DNA from: Terebella lapidaria
Lineage: Eukaryota; Annelida; Polychaeta; Terebellida; Terebellidae
Assembly (NCBI GenBank): GCA_949152475.1
Contig: OX424563.1
Coordinates: forward strand, 26,509,001 to 26,573,000
Length of the DNA stretch: 64,000 nt
Direction of reading: 5' to 3'
Shown here: piece after piece, positions 21,095 through 31,549 of the stretch
Numbering within the stretch: position 1 is the first letter of the stretch
Layout: each line of letters begins with the position of its first letter
The notes under the pieces: generated by a model
The model's input: only the letters and a program-made list of their open reading frames with translations
The model's database searches: none
What the model was told of the DNA's origin: nothing
Position numbers and translations under genes: made by a program

Positions 21095-24000
21095 GGGAAG
21101 GTGCTGAGGAGCAAGGGCCTTCCAGACAACAGGACAACGTTCCCCGCTCCACATCTGCGGTTGTCACGACTACTGTACCGGTAACGACACCAATAACGAC
21201 CCCGCAGCCGGCCCAGCCCACACCTCGGCTCCTTGAAGGGGTGTGTACAAAATGTCAAGCTCCGACCCCGAAACCGGCCTCTTTTCATGAAGGGGTGTCC
21301 GCACCGCGACCACAGCGGCCACCACGTGGAAACCGTCGTCCTGAAGGGGTGTCACCCCCGACCGCCAACGGCACCGGAACGGACAGCATGTCCGAGATTG
21401 AGTGGATCTCCGACGACGGAGGATTCTACGCCTTTCCGAGTGGACCGGAATCCAAACTGCCGCCCCTTCACACACTCTTCAGGCCACCGCCAGACGACCC
21501 TGAAATTCCGGCTGTCATCAACAACTCCAGCGCCACCAATCACAAATGCTGGAAGTTGCCGGTACACGTCGGAAACAAGACGATAAAGGCTGTACTCGAC
21601 TCCGGAGCGCAGATCTCCCTGCTCCGACGTGATCAGCTACGTCACGTCCCCGCCGACCAGCGACAATTGCGATCTACTTCGGCTATTATTCGTGACGTCA
21701 CTGGACAGTCAAGCCCGATCGATGGACTGATCGACCTTTCAATACAGGTCGGAACCAACCATATGGTCGTAACCTTTTGTGTGGCTGACATACATGACGA
21801 CATGATTCTCGGCATGAAATTTTTCCGGCAAGCTCACGCTGTAGTGAATTACGGTGAAGGGACGATACAGGTACACAAAGAAATCCTGTTCGCACATAAA
21901 GACATTGAGGCCAATGTTGTCAGAATGGCCGTGCGACGAGCTGTCACCGTCCCCGCACGCAGCGAAGCAATAGTGGAGCTGGTCCCGACTTCCCGAGTCC
22001 GAGTTCGACAACACCCGAGGATAGTCCAGCCACTTACGACCTTTCCCGAGGAAACCGACCTCATCATGGGGAGAACACTTACGACCCTGAATCGGCAGTG
22101 CGTAAAGGTGTCGGTAGTCAATCCAGCAGATACCGGCATTACGCTCACCCGTTCCGACCCTGTCGCCATAGCAAGCCCTGTCGAAAGTGTCGTCGGAGCT
22201 CTGCCACGACCCGGAGAGGAGCCCGACCCGGCCACGGTAGACGCCAGTCATTACCGCGACCTACCGCCACATCTACAAGAAATGGTGGATCGCGCCGGAC
22301 TAGCGCCGGAACAGCATCGGCGTTGCGCCAACCTGGTTCACCAATACCAGGACACATTTATGCACCCAGACGGCCAACTGGGACGGACCCAAGTCGTCCA
22401 GCATAGGATCGACACCGGCAACTTGGCCCCAATTCGACAACGACAGCGACGCGTCCCTCAGGCGCAGCAAAGCATCATCGACGAGGAGATCGACAAGATG
22501 CTCCGCTTGGGGTGTATTGAGCCGTCAGATTCGCCCTGGAGCGCACAGGTAGTGCTCGTGCGGAAGAAGAACGGACAAGTACGCTTCTGTGTCGACTATC
22601 GGCTCCTGAATGACGTCACCCGCAAGGACTCGTATCCCTTGCCCAACATTCAGGACACTCATGACGCCCTGGCAGGCGCCAACTACTTCTCGGCCCTAGA
22701 CCTGGCCTCCGGCTACTGGCAGGTTGAAGTCGACCCCAGCGACAGACCGAAGACTGCCTTCGCCACAAGGAAGGGACTTTATCAGTTTAAGGTCATGCCA
22801 TTCGGCCTTAGCAACGCCCCGGCAACCTTCGAACGGCTTATGGAGACCATACTCCGTGGTTACTTGTGGACCCGGTGTATGTGCTATCTCGACGACGTGA
22901 TAGCTTACGGCAGAACATTCGATCAGGCACTCGCAAACCTGGAAGCGGTCCTGGATCGGATCAGATCGGCAGGCCTGAAACTACAGCCCAAGAAGTGTGA
23001 GTTGTTCCAACGGGAAATCTTGTACTTAGGGTTCATAGTGAGCGGCCAAGGAATCCGAGTCGACCCCAACAAAGTTAAAGCCATCAGAGAATGGCCGACC
23101 CCGTGCGAGATCACCGACGTCAGGGCTTTCCTTGGTTTCGCCAATTACCACAGGCGATTCATCAAGGACTACGCTGAGATCGCTGAACCTCTCGTAGCGC
23201 TTACCCGAGGTGAATGCCACTTCACTTGGGGACCGGCCCAGCGACGAGCTTTCCAGCGACTCCGCGACGCCCTCATCAAGGCGCCCAAGCTCGCTCATCC
23301 GACCCAGAATCCGGAGGACTACTTCATCCTCGACACGGATGCAAGCGGCTTTGCTGTGGGAGGTGCCCTCTCGCAAAGGGTTAACGGGAAGGAGATCCCC
23401 ATCGGGTTCGCCAGCAAAACCCTTTCCCGGACCCAGCGGAACTATTGCACCACCTATCGGGAACTACTGGCAGTAGTTGAGATGGTGCAACACTATCGGC
23501 ACTACCTCTGGGGTAGGAAATTCCTCCTCCGGACCGACCATAGCTCGCTGAGGTGGCTGAAAAACTACAGCGACGCCGACGGCATGCTCGCTAGGTGGCT
23601 CGCCAAGCTACAGCAGTATGACTTTCGGATAGAGCATCGACCCGGAAAACTACACGGTAACGCCGACGGCTTGTCACGGTGCCACAGTTGCAAACACCAA
23701 GACTGTCCCGGACGACTCGTCACACCTCCGACCGACCCAGAAACAAGTTCCGGAGAACTTCCAGTTCGTCGGATAACTGTTGTTCCGACCCAGACAAGGG
23801 CAGACCTCCTGGACAGTGATTCGATAACATCACCGGTCTTGCCCCAGCTAGTATCGGCACGCCAAGTTGTTCGAGTCCGTGCTTTGGACGCCACACTTGA
23901 TGGACAAAAGTGGCTTTCGGACTATTCGACCCAGGACATTGTCGCGGCACAGCAAGCCGACCCCAGCGTCGGAAAAGTGCGGCAATGGATGTTAGCCGGC

Positions 24001-25626
24001 ACCAAGCCCGACTCTAGAGAAGTCGCCCGCCAAGGAGAGGAGGTAAAGACACTTGTTTCCCGCTGGAACCTCCTGGCGCTACAAGACGGAGTGCTGGTTC
24101 GACATATAAAACCCGACCCCGCCGGACGGCCTGTGGTGCAAACCGTGCTCCCCGTAGCACTCAGGACACAAGTTCTGCACCAACTACACGACCTAAAGAT
24201 TGTCGGACATCTCGGCATACAGCGTACCATCGAGAGAGTCAGGCGCCGATTCTACTGGCCCGGCTTGGCGTTGGACGTCGCCCGCTGGTGTGCCCGCTGC
24301 CCGCAATGTGTGACCCGCAAGGGTAAACCGGCCCCAAAAAGATCGCCCCTGACACAGCTACCGACAGGAGCGCCGTTCGACAGAATAGCGATGGACATCC
24401 TCGACACCCACAAGGTCACGGGAAGAGGCCATCAGTATGTACTAGTCGTGTCGGACTACTTTACGAAGTACACTGACGCTTTTCCGCTACGGCGACATAC
24501 AGCCAAAAATGTTGCCGATACCCTGGTGAATCGGTGGATAGTCTACCACGGTGTCCCCAAGGCGATCCATAGCGATCAAGGTACTGAGTTTGAGTCGTCC
24601 CTGTTCCGGCATGTTGTGCGTCTACTGGGCGCTAAGAAGATTCGTACGACCCCATACCGACCCCAGAGCGACGGCCAAGTTGAGCGATTCAACAGGACAT
24701 TGCTCAACATGCTGAGTGCGTTCGTCAGCGATCGTGCAAACGATTGGGACTTGCACCTGCCATATGTGTTAATGGCCTATCGAACCTCAGTACACTCGTC
24801 CACGGGATGCACCCCGCATCTGATGGTGTATGGACACGAGTGTAACTTGCCAGTCGACCTCATGTTTCCGACCTACGACCCTGAGCCTCTACCTCCGTGT
24901 GGTCCGGAGTATGTGGAGTATTTGCGGCAAGCCATCAGGACGGCCCACGGTTTCGCCCAAGACCATCTCGAAAAAGCGGCAATTCGGCAAAAGATGGGTT
25001 ATGACGCCCACGCAAAACCACGACCCCAGTTTCAACCAGGCGAACTGGTCCGGTATTATTATCTGCCACTCACGCAGAATAATAAGTTCGCTCGGCCCTG
25101 GACTGGTCCCTGGAGGATCATCGACCGTGTAACCGAGGTGGATTACCGAATCGCCCTGGTTTCCAACCCTCGGAACACTCGTGTTGTTCATCTGGATGTG
25201 CTCAAGCCATACGAAGGTGACAACCAAGCGGCCCACATCTACTCCGACCCTGTCCGACCCACGTCGTCGTCAAGCAAGTCCGACCCAGAACAGTCACCCG
25301 ACCCCATGGGACTTCTCAAGGAGTTTTATTACCCCTGGGAGGTAACAGTCCAAGATCGACATACCGATTCAGACCAAACAGCTGAGTCTGATTCGCCAAC
25401 GACCCAGGATCGTCAATTGCGATCTCCGACCTCATCCGGCTCAAGTCGACATCGGCAACGGAAAAGATCACACAGATCAAGTTCCGACACTCCAAAACCG
25501 GCACGCAAGACACGCAGGCAAAAGCCTGTGGTATCTTCCGACCCTGAGACAAGCGAGGCTACGCCCCCGCCTGCACGACCAAATCGACCCAGACGCAACG
25601 CACGCAGACCGGCCCGCTACAGATAA
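21052..25626 (+). CDS. pol: Gypsy Pol polyprotein (protease, RT, RNase H, integrase)
   Basis: The frame is open from 21052, in the -1 frame relative to Gag, and has no ATG near its beginning, so it is probably expressed by frameshifting. I number residues from the GTG at 21241. The aspartic protease motif DSGAQ is at D120. The RT catalytic box YLDD is at 549-552. An RNase H motif DTDAS begins at 698. The integrase has an N-terminal HHCC zinc finger and a DD35E triad at D1052, D1112 and E1148. A GPY/F module (WTGPWRIIDRV) lies near residue 1290. No chromodomain follows; the C-terminus is basic and low-complexity. The Pol N-terminus has three 18-residue units, each containing EGV. All domains look intact. 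Confidence 0.95.
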   Translation, partial: TGPTNTSDPVVKPVGEGAEEQGPSRQQDNVPRSTSAVVTTTVPVTTPITTPQPAQPTPRLLEGVCTKCQAPTPKPASFHEGVSAPRPQRPPRGNRRPEGVSPPTANGTGTDSMSEIEWISDDGGFYAFPSGPESKLPPLHTLFRPPPDDPEIPAVINNSSATNHKCWKLPVHVGNKTIKAVLDSGAQISLLRRDQLRHVPADQRQLRSTSAIIRDVTGQSSPIDGLIDLSIQVGTNHMVVTFCVADIHDDMILGMKFFRQAHAVVNYGEGTIQVHKEILFAHKDIEANVVRMAVRRAVTVPARSEAIVELVPTSRVRVRQHPRIVQPLTTFPEETDLIMGRTLTTLNRQCVKVSVVNPADTGITLTRSDPVAIASPVESVVGALPRPGEEPDPATVDASHYRDLPPHLQEMVDRAGLAPEQHRRCANLVHQYQDTFMHPDGQLGRTQVVQHRIDTGNLAPIRQRQRRVPQAQQSIIDEEIDKMLRLGCIEPSDSPWSAQVVLVRKKNGQVRFCVDYRLLNDVTRKDSYPLPNIQDTHDALAGANYFSALDLASGYWQVEVDPSDRPKTAFATRKGLYQFKVMPFGLSNAPATFERLMETILRGYLWTRCMCYLDDVIAYGRTFDQALANLEAVLDRIRSAGLKLQPKKCELFQREILYLGFIVSGQGIRVDPNKVKAIREWPTPCEITDVRAFLGFANYHRRFIKDYAEIAEPLVALTRGECHFTWGPAQRRAFQRLRDALIKAPKLAHPTQNPEDYFILDTDASGFAVGGALSQRVNGKEIPIGFASKTLSRTQRNYCTTYRELLAVVEMVQHYRHYLWGRKFLLRTDHSSLRWLKNYSDADGMLARWLAKLQQYDFRIEHRPGKLHGNADGLSRCHSCKHQDCPGRLVTPPTDPETSSGELPVRRITVVPTQTRADLLDSDSITSPVLPQLVSARQVVRVRALDATLDGQKWLSDYSTQDIVAAQQADPSVGKVRQWMLAGTKPDSREVARQGEEVKTLVSRWNLLALQDGVLVRHIKPDPAGRPVVQTVLPVALRTQVLHQLHDLKIVGHLGIQRTIERVRRRFYWPGLALDVARWCARCPQCVTRKGKPAPKRSPLTQLPTGAPFDRIAMDILDTHKVTGRGHQYVLVVSDYFTKYTDAFPLRRHTAKNVADTLVNRWIVYHGVPKAIHSDQGTEFESSLFRHVVRLLGAKKIRTTPYRPQSDGQVERFNRTLLNMLSAFVSDRANDWDLHLPYVLMAYRTSVHSSTGCTPHLMVYGHECNLPVDLMFPTYDPEPLPPCGPEYVEYLRQAIRTAHGFAQDHLEKAAIRQKMGYDAHAKPRPQFQPGELVRYYYLPLTQNNKFARPWTGPWRIIDRVTEVDYRIALVSNPRNTRVVHLDVLKPYEGDNQAAHIYSDPVRPTSSSSKSDPEQSPDPMGLLKEFYYPWEVTVQDRHTDSDQTAESDSPTTQDRQLRSPTSSGSSRHRQRKRSHRSSSDTPKPARKTRRQKPVVSSDPETSEATPPPARPNRPRRNARRPARYR

Positions 25627-27068
25627 CCCCGGCCCTGTTATCTGATTGATATCATTGATGATGAATTATGCATGTCTAATTGACTATGATATCATGTCTT
25701 TCCCAATAATAATATATTATATTACAATAACAATATACGCATTTAATATGTACAAGATGTCAGTGAGGCAAACTCGTTATATACACACTAGATATGATAT
25801 TATAATTATGATGCTGGTGGAAAATTGGTTGCATTATGATATATGTTTCAACCCCGTATAACATGTACCATTGATCAAGGCGTATGTTACGCAATGACTA
25901 AGATTATCATGTAAAGCTTCAATCCATGTGCCAGCCGAAGAGGATAAAAACCAGTCACACCGTGAGTTAGGCCACTTAGTTATCGAAGAGGTGATAGTGT
26001 GATTCGTTCCGGAGTATGCGTCGACAGAGCCTCTACTCACTCCATGTAATATTCGGAGGAACGGCCCAGTGGTACGGGAACCAGTCACTATATAGCTATC
26101 ATGCCAAGATGCGGCCTGTCATCAAATTCATCACCCAAAATATTCAAAGCGCCGCGGTGTGACCGACCCAGTTCATTGCAATTTCGACCCCTACAATATT
26201 TGCGGCCCCGTCCTGTGAACTGGCTGAAAATGAATGGAACGATGTCCGCCCCTGTGAGTGATTGATATTCATATCTCAGCCTTTAATAACTGTGTGTCGT
26301 CTGTGAAACAGCAACTCGACCCCGTAGTTTATTGTGCGCTAATTTGTGGGAGAAGGAACGATAGACTGATTAGTTCACAAGGCACGCACGAGCGCTAATA
26401 AACATTTTAGCTGTTTACAGCACCAACATGAAATCTCCCCTGATAAAGACAATAGTGAGTCGTCGGGCAAAAAGAGCCCAGTAATTCGACCAGTCGACTA
26501 GTACAAATAGACAATGATTCGGAACGAGTTATCCAGGGGACGGCAGATGGATCTACGGAAATCTGGACAGTGTGAGGACACCCCTACTGTCGTAATGGAC
26601 TGACCCAAGAGGTCAGAGAAGGATCGCTCTGCGTTTCCTTGACGACGGCCCCGCCTTGCTGTATGTACGCTTGGAACAATGATACATAGCGTAAAGACGT
26701 TTTCTATACAGATAGAGAGCGCCCCCCGGCCCAGTTCTAAGAATCGAGATGCTGTCAGCATCTTTGTGTACGGCAGTGAAGATTAGCGGCAATCAGGTCA
26801 CTTGTGCCTGAGACTTTGAAGGAGAAGGACGGTCTTGAAGTTTCGGCTATTGAAATACGGACTATTGTTACAAAAACTGTGATAATCGTATATAATTGAC
26901 GGCTTGTGAACTTTGTTAGTATTGAAATCCTGGTCACAAGACTTTGGGAAATAATTCGGCATTGTTATCGGCATCTAAATTAGGCTGGTTTTGAAGAAAT
27001 CGGGACTTAGTTACAGCCAGCCTAGTTAGTACTTGGGAGTACCTCGACTTTAATTTCGGCCCGTCAGC
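25627..27068 (+). other. spacer between Pol and the third Gypsy ORF
   Basis: 1.44 kb without a credible ORF. It carries nine CGRCCC words on the plus strand (starting at 25630, 26062, 26164, 26185, 26203, 26317, 26646, 26727 and 27057), against about 0.7 expected at equal base use. It could contain an internal promoter or splice acceptor for the downstream ORF, but I could not pick one. Confidence 0.6.
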
Positions 27069-29867
27069 ATGGCTGACAAACCCGGGGATGACCGGGAAAA
27101 TGGCGACCCAGGCGAAAATCGGCCCCGCACAGTCAAGTTGGACGGCGATAATATCACCGTCCAAGTCGTCGACACCGGGGATGAATCGGATCATCCCATA
27201 ATCGTCCCCGACAACGAAGTTTCGTCCGGCCCCGACTCACAGCCTGAGCAGCGCGATCCAGTCACGCTCAGTGACACGGCGAGTGGATCGGAGAAAGGAG
27301 CGCGACCCAAAACGGCCCGGAACAAGCTGGCGCAACGAGGAGAGCGCCATACACCGAGCCCGACTCCGGACGACATTTTTAACATCGACCCCGAACGCTT
27401 CCGCCGACTCGAGGAGGGCGGAAGTATCGTCCAGCGTGCGATCGAAGCACGACAAGCGGCCCAAGAGGCTCAACGAGTCGCCACGGCGAGCCGCCAACCC
27501 GACCCAACAAATCAAGTGATCGCCCCGATCGCTCCGGCCCCGACTTCACCCGCTTCCAGTTCAGCGGTAGCACGACCTGCGGCCTCCCGTTCTCCAAACA
27601 AGAGAACTTATACTTCTTTTAAGAAGAAACATGGAGCGGGAGCCCGTTCGACATCGAGCAGTTCATCGCGCTCTAGTGGCGGATCTGCTATTACGGCCCC
27701 GACCTCGACTTTCCGTCGGCAAGTGGCGGAACTGATGGAATTGGTGCCACCTCCCGTGACGCCTTACGGAACTCGGCCCATAGACTGGAACAAGGTTCCA
27801 CTCAGCAAGCGAAATCGGAGCGCTGGATACGGCCATATCCACAACTTCGATGAACAGTCGACCCTGTCGGAGGGAAACCTCCTTACGTTGGCTCCGCTAC
27901 AGCGTGGAGACGGTCGCTACGAGTGCCCCTTCTGCATCGGCAAAGAGGAAGGAGCAGGAGAGCGACAGTGGTCCTCCGTACCACGACGCGGACCTTTCCG
28001 GACGGCCCAGAACCTTGACGCACACGTGTTGGCGTATCACTTTCCGTTTCTGCGCTACTTCGTGTGCCCGGCCCGCGACAACTTCCGGACATTGGCCCAG
28101 GAGGAGATGTTCCGGCACCTGTCCCAAGCGACCCCGCAACACGTGACGTCGTTCCCATTCTACCAGGAGGGACGACTATCGGCATCCGGCCCCATGCTCG
28201 TCAGGTACGCGCTACGCTGCAGAGTCGACATGCAGCCGAACCCGAATTATCGACCCCCAAGAGTTCCGGCCAACATCCCGATCTTCAGGAGGGATGTTAA
28301 CACCGTCCTGACGTTCGGCATCTGGCACATGGCGCCAGAGCTCTTTGAGCAATATCCGCCCAACTCGGCCCCGGAAGTGCAACAGGTACTCCGTCGACTG
28401 GAGTACAATCGTGCTTCGACCCCGGCAGACGAGATTCGGCTTACCCGCATGGTCAGTGACATCGAGACCATGAACACGCGGGTTCGAGTACGACGACCCA
28501 GCACGATTTTCTTCGTCCGGCCCATCAATTACCAGACGACATCGGTGAGCACGGCGGAGGAAATCCCGACAACGACCACCGGTGTTTCGGCCTCGGCAGT
28601 CGTCACGACGGCTTCGTTCGCGTCAGTGGCATCGCCAGCGACAACTCGACCGGTCACCACAGTGACATCTTCGACCCCGTCTAGAGTCCGGCCATCGGAC
28701 ATCATACCCAGGCGGATGGTTGTGGAGCGACCTACGGCCTCTAACGTCACGGACTACCGAGTCCGTGAGGGATTAGTCCCTCCACCTGAGGAGTATCCGC
28801 CACTCCCAAGTCGACCCCTGAATACCACACCGGTATCTACGTCACCCGGCAAGGAGACACCTGAACCAAAGAGTCCAGCTGAGGATCGGCCGCCTCCACT
28901 CAGGGAGATCACACCCGGGTCTCCTGTACGTACGTCCCCGACACAGTTTTCGACCCCGGAATCCTCACCAGAGCCTTCGCGACGGATGGTGGAACCCGTC
29001 CTGCTCCCGCCGTACCTCACGGAGGAAGTGGAGCCTCTGCGCTCCGTCCCGACACGCGGCACTGACAGAGATCGACCCCGACTTCAAGTAGACGACCCGG
29101 AACAACTCGAGTCGCTCCACAGGGACCTCGACGAGCGTCTCCCGTTCCATGGGTCCGGCGAGTTTGCGGCCGATTTCCAATTCCTGCGGCAACACGGCAG
29201 GCGTCTGGCGACCCGTTCGCTTCCCGGCCTGCAGGCGCTACCCGGCCAGAACCCCGACCTCAGGGACTTCCTGCGAGATGAGGACGCCCAGCGGCTCCCG
29301 AACTACCTCGGGTTTCACGAGGACTTTTGGACGGCTCGTCTCGAACAGGCCGCCCATAACGCCGACCCCTTGCTCCTGCCGTCAGAACCGGAGGAGCACC
29401 TTCCGACCCTGTCACTCGCCCGCGCTGATGACTTAGCGCACCAGTACCTTCGGCTAATTCGTCGGGAGTACCTGTCGGCCCTGGACCACCACATCAGACA
29501 GGCAGAATACAACGGCCTGTCTGTCGGCTTTGGGATGGGGGCTCTGCATGAGCGCCACCAGCCCACGTTTCCGGACACCTTGTCCGAGGAGAACCTTCGA
29601 CTTCGAGTCCGCGTGACCCAGTTGGAAGATCAAGTCGCCAACCACCAACAGGAGATCGCTCGACTTCGAGCCGTTTCGACCCCGACCCCATCGGAAGCAC
29701 CAGCTTCGTCAACCCCGACCACACCGACCATCCCGGGGGAGTTGTTGGCCACGATCGTGTCCATCCTGCCCAGACTGCCCCCGGACGAGCAGCTACAGCT
29801 CATGCGGCAGGCGTCGCCAGCGGCCCCGCCTCCTCCCGCCAGCAGGCGTGAACGGGAAGGAAAATAA
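27069..29867 (+). CDS. additional Gypsy ORF, zinc-finger-like and coiled-coil protein (932 aa)
   Basis: The ORF lies between Pol and the 3' LTR, where some Gypsy elements carry env, but it has no signal peptide or membrane segment. Residues 1-250 are acidic, then basic and Ser-rich (candidate nuclear signal RSPNKRTYTSFKKKHG near 174). C286, C289, H319 and H324 form a C-x2-C-x29-H-x4-H cluster, followed by C333, H350 and H358. Residues about 475-700 are Pro/Thr/Ser-rich. Residues about 838-868 form a heptad coiled coil (ENLRLRVRVTQLEDQV). The tail is Pro-rich and basic. The start has good context (GTCAGCATGG). Function is unknown; a nucleic-acid-binding role is an inference from the Cys/His cluster. 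Its composition matches Gag and Pol, so it is native to the element. Confidence 0.85.
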   Translation: MADKPGDDRENGDPGENRPRTVKLDGDNITVQVVDTGDESDHPIIVPDNEVSSGPDSQPEQRDPVTLSDTASGSEKGARPKTARNKLAQRGERHTPSPTPDDIFNIDPERFRRLEEGGSIVQRAIEARQAAQEAQRVATASRQPDPTNQVIAPIAPAPTSPASSSAVARPAASRSPNKRTYTSFKKKHGAGARSTSSSSSRSSGGSAITAPTSTFRRQVAELMELVPPPVTPYGTRPIDWNKVPLSKRNRSAGYGHIHNFDEQSTLSEGNLLTLAPLQRGDGRYECPFCIGKEEGAGERQWSSVPRRGPFRTAQNLDAHVLAYHFPFLRYFVCPARDNFRTLAQEEMFRHLSQATPQHVTSFPFYQEGRLSASGPMLVRYALRCRVDMQPNPNYRPPRVPANIPIFRRDVNTVLTFGIWHMAPELFEQYPPNSAPEVQQVLRRLEYNRASTPADEIRLTRMVSDIETMNTRVRVRRPSTIFFVRPINYQTTSVSTAEEIPTTTTGVSASAVVTTASFASVASPATTRPVTTVTSSTPSRVRPSDIIPRRMVVERPTASNVTDYRVREGLVPPPEEYPPLPSRPLNTTPVSTSPGKETPEPKSPAEDRPPPLREITPGSPVRTSPTQFSTPESSPEPSRRMVEPVLLPPYLTEEVEPLRSVPTRGTDRDRPRLQVDDPEQLESLHRDLDERLPFHGSGEFAADFQFLRQHGRRLATRSLPGLQALPGQNPDLRDFLRDEDAQRLPNYLGFHEDFWTARLEQAAHNADPLLLPSEPEEHLPTLSLARADDLAHQYLRLIRREYLSALDHHIRQAEYNGLSVGFGMGALHERHQPTFPDTLSEENLRLRVRVTQLEDQVANHQQEIARLRAVSTPTPSEAPASSTPTTPTIPGELLATIVSILPRLPPDEQLQLMRQASPAAPPPPASRREREGK

Positions 29868-30387
29868 AAAGTCGACCCTGAACTGTTCGGCCCTTTGATG
29901 CGGCCCAGAGTGACCAAACAATTCTGGTCACGGCATAGATATGTTGTAAATAGTTGTATATAGATATTTTATCCTAGTCACGGCTTTTCGTTTTTATACT
30001 TGTGATTTAGTTAAGTTTAATCATCATTTTATTCCAGCAATGAACTTTAAAGAGTGATTTTTTCCATTCTACTAGAGAATGTCGAGGAGTTTTGTCTTTA
30101 TACATTCCATTCCATATTATACATTCCATTCTTCATCGGTCATTGTTGTGCATGTATTTGTATATGTATCATCGTAGAGACTGCTGACAGACTGACTGCT
30201 GACGTTTATTTTGACGGTTAGGAATTTTTATTGTATGAAGTGTTTTCTCATTTCGCGCGGCGTGTGTGTGTGAGTGTTTTTGGGTTTGACCTTTAGGACT
30301 GCTTAGCTCTTTTATTGTTTAGTTTTTGGCGACGGTAGGGTCCGGGGAGGGTAATTCCGAGGGCGTAGAATTAATGAAGGGGTGTTA
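29868..30387 (+). other. 3' untranslated region of the Gypsy element and purine tract
   Basis: Non-coding. Three CGRCCC words cluster in its first 40 bases (29873, 29888, 29901). The rest is T-rich. It ends in TGAAGGGGTGT (30375-30385), two bases before the 3' LTR, which is the likely polypurine tract for plus-strand priming. Confidence 0.65.
30375..30387 (+). other. probable polypurine tract
   Basis: GAAGGGG at 30376-30382, ending five bases from the start of the 3' LTR. The same 11-mer TGAAGGGGTGT recurs three times at 54-base spacing near the start of pol. Confidence 0.5.
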
Positions 30388-31142
30388 TGTAGTAATTTTA
30401 GCGACTGTAACTCCCGTCCCTCCCGCGCACTACACATTTCCACAACAAACATTCATTCTACATGACTTACATACAGGACAGGTACATACTATACGATCAC
30501 AAGCATAAACTCCATGTAGTCATGGTTACACACACAGGTCAAACCACGCACCTGCGGCCCCGCTAGTTCAGTACACTCGGCCCTGTTTACTCGACCTTGA
30601 CCTTCACATGCACTGACTTCTAAACATAGAACTTGACACACATACTCCACACATCACGTGCACAGATACAGGCATTACAAGTATTGACACGAGCCGGGGA
30701 AACCCACTTTCCCGGTGACATCAGCGCATTGCACCATACATTTGACCTATCACAACACCGCATGCACTTGGCGGGAAATTACACAGACACATGATCCCTC
30801 GGCCCCAGTTATTTGCGCAGTTGAGTAGAAGTGATCAATGAGGACGGTCGCAATATATATTGTAACGAGAAGAACGGCCGTGATCATATAAGTGAAATAT
30901 AAAAGCGGATATAACGTGGATATACAAACTGTCATATATATATTAGGACTATAATATTTAGGATACTTCGACTGGGAAATCACCGACGTAGGTGTGAGCG
31001 GCCCCGATTGTGGTGTGTGTGATTGATCATCAGACATTATCACCACAATAAACAGTTTGAATTGAACTGCCGGCTTGTTGGTCTGTAACACAACATCACA
31101 GACATTCGGCCTGATACGGGCCAGTGAACCGTATTCTTCACA
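30388..31142 (+). repeat. 3' LTR
   Basis: 755 bp, matching the 5' LTR except for two substitutions (G to A in the ACAACAGACATT word, C to A in the AAACCCCC word). TATA is at 30898-30905 and AATAAA at 31047-31052. AAAA follows at 31143-31146. Confidence 0.93.
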
Positions 31143-31549
31143 AAAATATAAGCAGATACTTCCGCATGTGAAATCGCACACATTTTATCGATTTGCATCG
31201 TCACCAATGATGCAAATGATGCAAAGATGCACCAGTTTCTGACTTGTACGGATTATACCACGAACATGAACTCATAAATTCAAGAGTTTTCCCTCTACAG
31301 ACTGCCTACGGATCTCACATATTTTGTGGTTGACATAATCTTGAGATTTAGTTCTCAAAGTCAAGGTCAAGTTTTATGTCCAGAGGTTATGGCCAGACGC
31401 CATTCAGTGGGAACTTGTCCTATTCATTAGGCCTATGCATAAGAGTGGATGTGAATATACACACCTCTGTTTCCTGTTCATCTACGAATCAAATTTAACT
31501 TGAACCTATAAGCGTTTAGACATCTCTAGTCTCATGCTGAATGTCCACG
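31143..31549. other. intergenic, repeat remnants only
   Basis: AT-rich DNA with a few AGGTCA words and short ATGATGCAAA repeats. No gene is seen. Confidence 0.45.

Larger units (their letters stand above)
17700..31142 (+). mobile_element. full-length Ty3/Gypsy LTR retrotransposon (13.4 kb) with an additional ORF
   Basis: Two 755-bp direct repeats (17700-18454 and 30388-31142), starting TGTAG and ending TTCACA, bound the element. AAAA is present on both outer flanks as a possible 4-bp target duplication. Inside, in order, are a primer-binding-site-like TGGCGCC, Gag, Pol in the protease-RT-RNase H-integrase order typical of Ty3/Gypsy, a 1.44-kb spacer, a third ORF, and a purine-rich tract next to the 3' LTR. 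All three ORFs are open and the LTRs differ at only two positions, so it looks recently inserted. It lies in the same orientation as the hydrolase genes. Confidence 0.95.

Noticed and set aside
27069..29867. The third Gypsy ORF as an envelope gene
   Set aside because: No signal peptide, no transmembrane segment, no fusion-peptide-like region; the Cys/His cluster and coiled coil point to an internal nucleic-acid-associated protein.
18352..29917. Many minus-strand ORFs of 60-170 codons inside the Gypsy element
   Set aside because: They are shadows of the GC-rich Gag, Pol and third-ORF coding sequence and have no domain content of their own.
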